Below, in pieces: positions 58,657 to 64,000 of a stretch of DNA of 64,000 nt. Position 1 is the first letter of the stretch, and each line of letters starts with the position of its first letter. A model generated the notes under the pieces. It saw only the letters and a program-made list of their open reading frames with translations, was not told the origin of the DNA and made no database searches. Position numbers and translations under genes: made by a program. This stretch comes from Variovorax paradoxus (GTDB taxonomy: Bacteria; Pseudomonadota; Gammaproteobacteria; Burkholderiales; Burkholderiaceae_C), in the NCBI RefSeq assembly GCF_018614955.1, contig NZ_JAGGNV010000020.1, positions 91,286 through 155,285 on the forward strand. The letters run 5' to 3'.

Positions 58657-60807
58657 TCAGGTGGCGAGGCGCTCGAGCTGCGCCACGCGGTTCATCGCCG
58701 CATGCAGCAGCATCAGGAGGCCCAGGCGGTTGAGGCGCAGGTCGGACTGCTCGGCATTGACCATCACGCCGTCGAAGAAGGTGTCGACCGGCTCGCGCAG
58801 CGCAGCCAGGGTCTGCAGCGAAGCGGTGTAGTCGCCGGCGTCGAACTGCGCGTTGGCCACGGGCACAACCTTCTGCATCGCGGCATGGAGCGCCTTTTCG
58901 CCCGGCTCCTGCAGCAGCAGCTCGCTCACGTGCGCATCGGCTTCCGGCGACTTCTTGAGGATGTTGCCGATGCGCTTGTTGGCCGCAGCCAGCGCCGGCG
59001 CTTCGGGCAGCGCGGCGAAGGCGCGCACGGCGGCGAGCAGCTTGGGCACCTCGCCGAGGCGCTGGGGCTGGGGCGCCAGCACGGCATCGACCTCCTGGGC
59101 GCTGGCGCCCTGCTCGCGCAGGCTGCCGGCCAGGCGGTCGTAGAGGAAGGCTTCGAGCGCTTCGGTGGGGTCGGCGAGCGCGGCTTCGCCGGCCTTCGGC
59201 GCAAAGGCGGCGAAGGCCTGGCCCAGCAAGGCGCGCAGGTCGAGCGGCAGCTGGCGCTCGATCAGCATGCGGATCACGCCCAGCGCATGGCGGCGCAGCG
59301 CGAAGGGATCGCGGTCGCCGGTGGGCAGGTTGCCGATGCCGAACATGCCCACCAGGGTCTCGAGCTTGTCGGCCAGCGCGACCATGATGCCGACCTGGTT
59401 GCGCGGCAGTTCGTCGCCGGCGAAGCGCGGCTTGTAGTGGTCTTCGATCGCGTCGGCCACCGAGGGCTCGAGCCCGTCGTGCAGGGCGTAATAGCGACCC
59501 ATGGTGCCCTGCAGCTCGGGGAACTCGCCCACCATGTCGGTCACCAGGTCGGCCTTGGCCAGCTGCGCCGCCTGCACCGCGCGCGGCGCCAGCGTGCTGT
59601 CGTGCGCCGCGGCGCCCAGCTGTTCGCCGATCGCGTGCGCGATGCGCATCACGCGCTGCACGCGTTCGCCCTGGGTGCCGAGCTTGTTGTGATAGACCAC
59701 CTTGGCCAGCGACTCGACGCGCGAGGCCAGCGACTTCTTGCGGTCCTGGTCGAAGAAGAACTTGGCGTCGGCCAGCCGCGGGCGCACCACGCGCTCGTTG
59801 CCGCCGATCACCGCGCTGGCGTCGTCGGGCCGGATGTTGCTGACTACCAGGAACTTGTGGGTGAGCCGGCCCGCGGCGTCGAGCAGCGGAAAGTATTTCT
59901 GGTTGGCCTTCATCGTGAGGATGAGGCACTCCTGCGGCACGTCGAGGAACTCGCGCTCGAACTCGCACACCAGCACGTTCGGGCGCTCGACCAGGGCCGT
60001 GACTTCGTCGAGCAGCGCATCGTCGTTGATCGGCTGCGAGCCGGTGCCGACCGTCAACGCCGCCTCGGCCAGCTGGCGCGCGATCTCGAAGCGGCGCGCC
60101 TCGAAGCCCGCGATCACGGCGCCTTCGTCGGCCAACTGCACCGCATAGCTGTTGGCATCGCGCAGCACGATCGGATCGACCTGCGCCTCGAAGCGGTGGC
60201 CATGCGTTTCGCGCCCGGCCCGGAGGCCCAGCGCCTCGACCGGGACCACCGTGTCGCCGTGCAGCGCCACCAGCCCGTGGGCCGGGCGCACGAAGCTCAC
60301 GCTGCTCCAGCCGGGCAGCGCGCAGCCGGTCTCGAGCTGGTAGCTCATGACCTTGGGGATCGGCAGCTTGGCGATGCTCTCGGCCAGCGCCTTCTGCAGC
60401 CCTTCGGACAGCGTCGCGCCCCTGGCCGTGCTTTCGAAGAACAGGACCTCGGCCTTGCCGTCCATCGCGCGCTTCAGGCTGGGCACGGCCGAGGCGTCGG
60501 CGCCCAGCGCGGCCAGGCGTTTGAGCAGCGCCGGGCTGGCGTTGCCCGAGGCATCGAGCCCCACCGTCACCGGCATGAGCTTCTGCGAGACCGCGCGGTC
60601 GGCGGCTTGGCCCAGCACGTTCGTGAGGTGCGCCGCGAGGCGCCTCGGCGAGGCGTAGGCGGTGAGCACCGAGCCGGCATCGGCCAGGCCCTGGGCCACG
60701 AGCTGGTCGCGCAGCACGGAAGCGAAGGCGTCGCCGAGCTTCTTCAGCGCCTTGGGCGGGAGTTCCTCGACGAAGAGTTCGACGAGCAGGTTGTTCTTGG
60801 AAGTCAT
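58657..60807 (-). CDS. glyS: Glycyl-tRNA synthetase beta subunit
   Basis: A 716-residue beta subunit of the alpha2beta2 bacterial glycyl-tRNA synthetase. The start NNLLVELFVEELPPKALKKL is the family signature. Then come TAYASPRRLAAHLTNVLG, an HD-like region with ARSNIRPDDASAVIGGNERV-type segments, RLADAKFFFDQDRKKSL, and a C-terminal DALR anticodon-binding domain (SELLLQEPGEKALHAAMQKV and FFDGVMVNAEQSDLRLNRLG). Length is typical. It starts 3 bp after glyQ and forms the usual glyQS operon with it, here followed by gmhB, plsC and the metallopeptidase. Confidence 0.97.
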   Translation of the reverse strand: MTSKNNLLVELFVEELPPKALKKLGDAFASVLRDQLVAQGLADAGSVLTAYASPRRLAAHLTNVLGQAADRAVSQKLMPVTVGLDASGNASPALLKRLAALGADASAVPSLKRAMDGKAEVLFFESTARGATLSEGLQKALAESIAKLPIPKVMSYQLETGCALPGWSSVSFVRPAHGLVALHGDTVVPVEALGLRAGRETHGHRFEAQVDPIVLRDANSYAVQLADEGAVIAGFEARRFEIARQLAEAALTVGTGSQPINDDALLDEVTALVERPNVLVCEFEREFLDVPQECLILTMKANQKYFPLLDAAGRLTHKFLVVSNIRPDDASAVIGGNERVVRPRLADAKFFFDQDRKKSLASRVESLAKVVYHNKLGTQGERVQRVMRIAHAIGEQLGAAAHDSTLAPRAVQAAQLAKADLVTDMVGEFPELQGTMGRYYALHDGLEPSVADAIEDHYKPRFAGDELPRNQVGIMVALADKLETLVGMFGIGNLPTGDRDPFALRRHALGVIRMLIERQLPLDLRALLGQAFAAFAPKAGEAALADPTEALEAFLYDRLAGSLREQGASAQEVDAVLAPQPQRLGEVPKLLAAVRAFAALPEAPALAAANKRIGNILKKSPEADAHVSELLLQEPGEKALHAAMQKVVPVANAQFDAGDYTASLQTLAALREPVDTFFDGVMVNAEQSDLRLNRLGLLMLLHAAMNRVAQLERLAT

Positions 60808-60810
60808 CGC

Positions 60811-61716
<906 letters not shown>

Positions 61717-61856
61717 GGTGGGCCTGGTGGCCGGTCGGAAGCGGACGGCCTCCAACGCGACGAGTCGGCCATTTTAAGAGCGCCCAGACGCAAGAACGGC
61801 CGCAGGGCTTGCGCCGCTGCGGCCGGTCGGGGTGCATGCCGCTTCAAGAGGTGAAG

Positions 61857-61949
61857 TCGGCCGCCGCCGGGCCGCCCCAAGGCGGCCGAGCCTCCCCCTC
61901 GGGGGGTGGCGAATTACACGTAGCGAAGCGAAGTGAAAAGCCGGGGGCC
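61857..61949 (-). repeat. Dispersed GC-rich repeat, type B copy between asparaginase and glyQ
   Basis: It shows GGCCGCCCCAAGGCGGCC, CCCCCTCGGGGGG, AATTACACGTAGCGAAGCGA and TGAAAAGCCGG, in the same orientation as the 23764 copy. It abuts the asparaginase stop (61950). Confidence 0.9.
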
Positions 61950-63881
<1,932 letters not shown>

Positions 63882-63885
<4 letters not shown>

Positions 63886-64000
63886 TCCTTCTTGTCCTGC
63901 GCATGCGCACCGTAGGGCGCCAGCGTGGTCAGCCGGCTGTCCTGCACCGGGCCGCCAACCGTGAAGTGATAGAGCGATTGGAACTCCAGGTCGCTGAAGC
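63882..64000 (-). CDS. C-terminal end of an unidentified protein (truncated by the window edge)
   Basis: Reading the minus strand from the right edge, an open frame of at least 39 codons ends in TAA at 63882-63884. Visible residues are FSDLEFQSLYHFTVGGPVQD followed by SRLTTLAPYGAHAQDKKD. The start lies beyond the window. I do not recognise the family from this piece. The final TAA overlaps the convergent TetR stop (63883-63885). Confidence 0.6.

Overview
The window is a high-GC, densely packed stretch of a betaproteobacterial chromosome. It is most likely from the Comamonadaceae and close to Variovorax. The reasons are a glucarpidase-like carboxypeptidase that appears nearly colinear with the enzyme attributed to Variovorax, Bug-type solute receptors, the leucine-degradation gene order, a double-length UvrA, and a family of roughly 90-bp GC-rich repeats placed at gene ends. 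No tRNA, rRNA, CRISPR array, transposase or phage gene was seen. The species assignment is inference.

Layout. 1-2.6 kb: ahcY (5' part, minus) behind an S-adenosylhomocysteine riboswitch, and a poly-glycine lipoprotein gene broken by an in-frame amber codon. 2.6-8.5 kb: prfC, a HAD phosphatase, a DUF4399 protein, trxC, a Bug receptor and an HDAC-family deacetylase. 8.5-14.4 kb: a 1960-residue tandem UvrA with four ATPase cassettes and a repeat element translated inside it. 14.6-17.7 kb: an orphan ABC-type binding protein, a 48-residue membrane peptide and an MHS-type transporter. 17.9-29.6 kb: a long minus-strand leucine/isovalerate (liu) operon running from isovaleryl-CoA dehydrogenase through both methylcrotonyl-CoA carboxylase subunits to HMG-CoA lyase, with DinB, DUF4126, GhrA, YbaK, DUF1289 and a DsbA-like isomerase embedded. 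A divergent AraC-type regulator (29.8 kb) is its likely controller. 31-39 kb: thiC with a TPP riboswitch, a DedA-rhodanese fusion, YchJ, a LuxR-type regulator and an exported amidase. 39-46 kb: an acyl-CoA dehydrogenase, the glucarpidase homologue, a thiolase, aceK and a beta-carbonic anhydrase. 46-52.5 kb: a MerR-type regulator and a divergent metallo-beta-lactamase-fold hydrolase sharing a palindromic operator, an LRR-protein kinase, a pseudouridine synthase and a two-component pair. 52.5-56.4 kb: a ketosynthase III fused to a haem-oxygenase-like diiron domain, next to a membrane fatty-acid desaturase and a divergent RhlG-like reductase. 56.4-64 kb: a metallopeptidase, plsC, gmhB, glyS, glyQ, ansB, a TetR regulator and a truncated gene end.

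How it works together. Leucine-derived isovaleryl-CoA is oxidised, carboxylated, hydrated and cleaved to acetyl-CoA and acetoacetate. The thiolase, carbonic anhydrase (bicarbonate supply) and AceK (glyoxylate-bypass switch) nearby fit that carbon flow. The best candidate for an undescribed system is the ketosynthase-diiron oxidase fusion with its desaturase, which looks like a small lipid-modifying pathway. Other unusual items are the repeat-encoded peptide inside the tandem UvrA, an Asp-to-Asn change at the GmhB active site, and the nonsense-interrupted lipoprotein.
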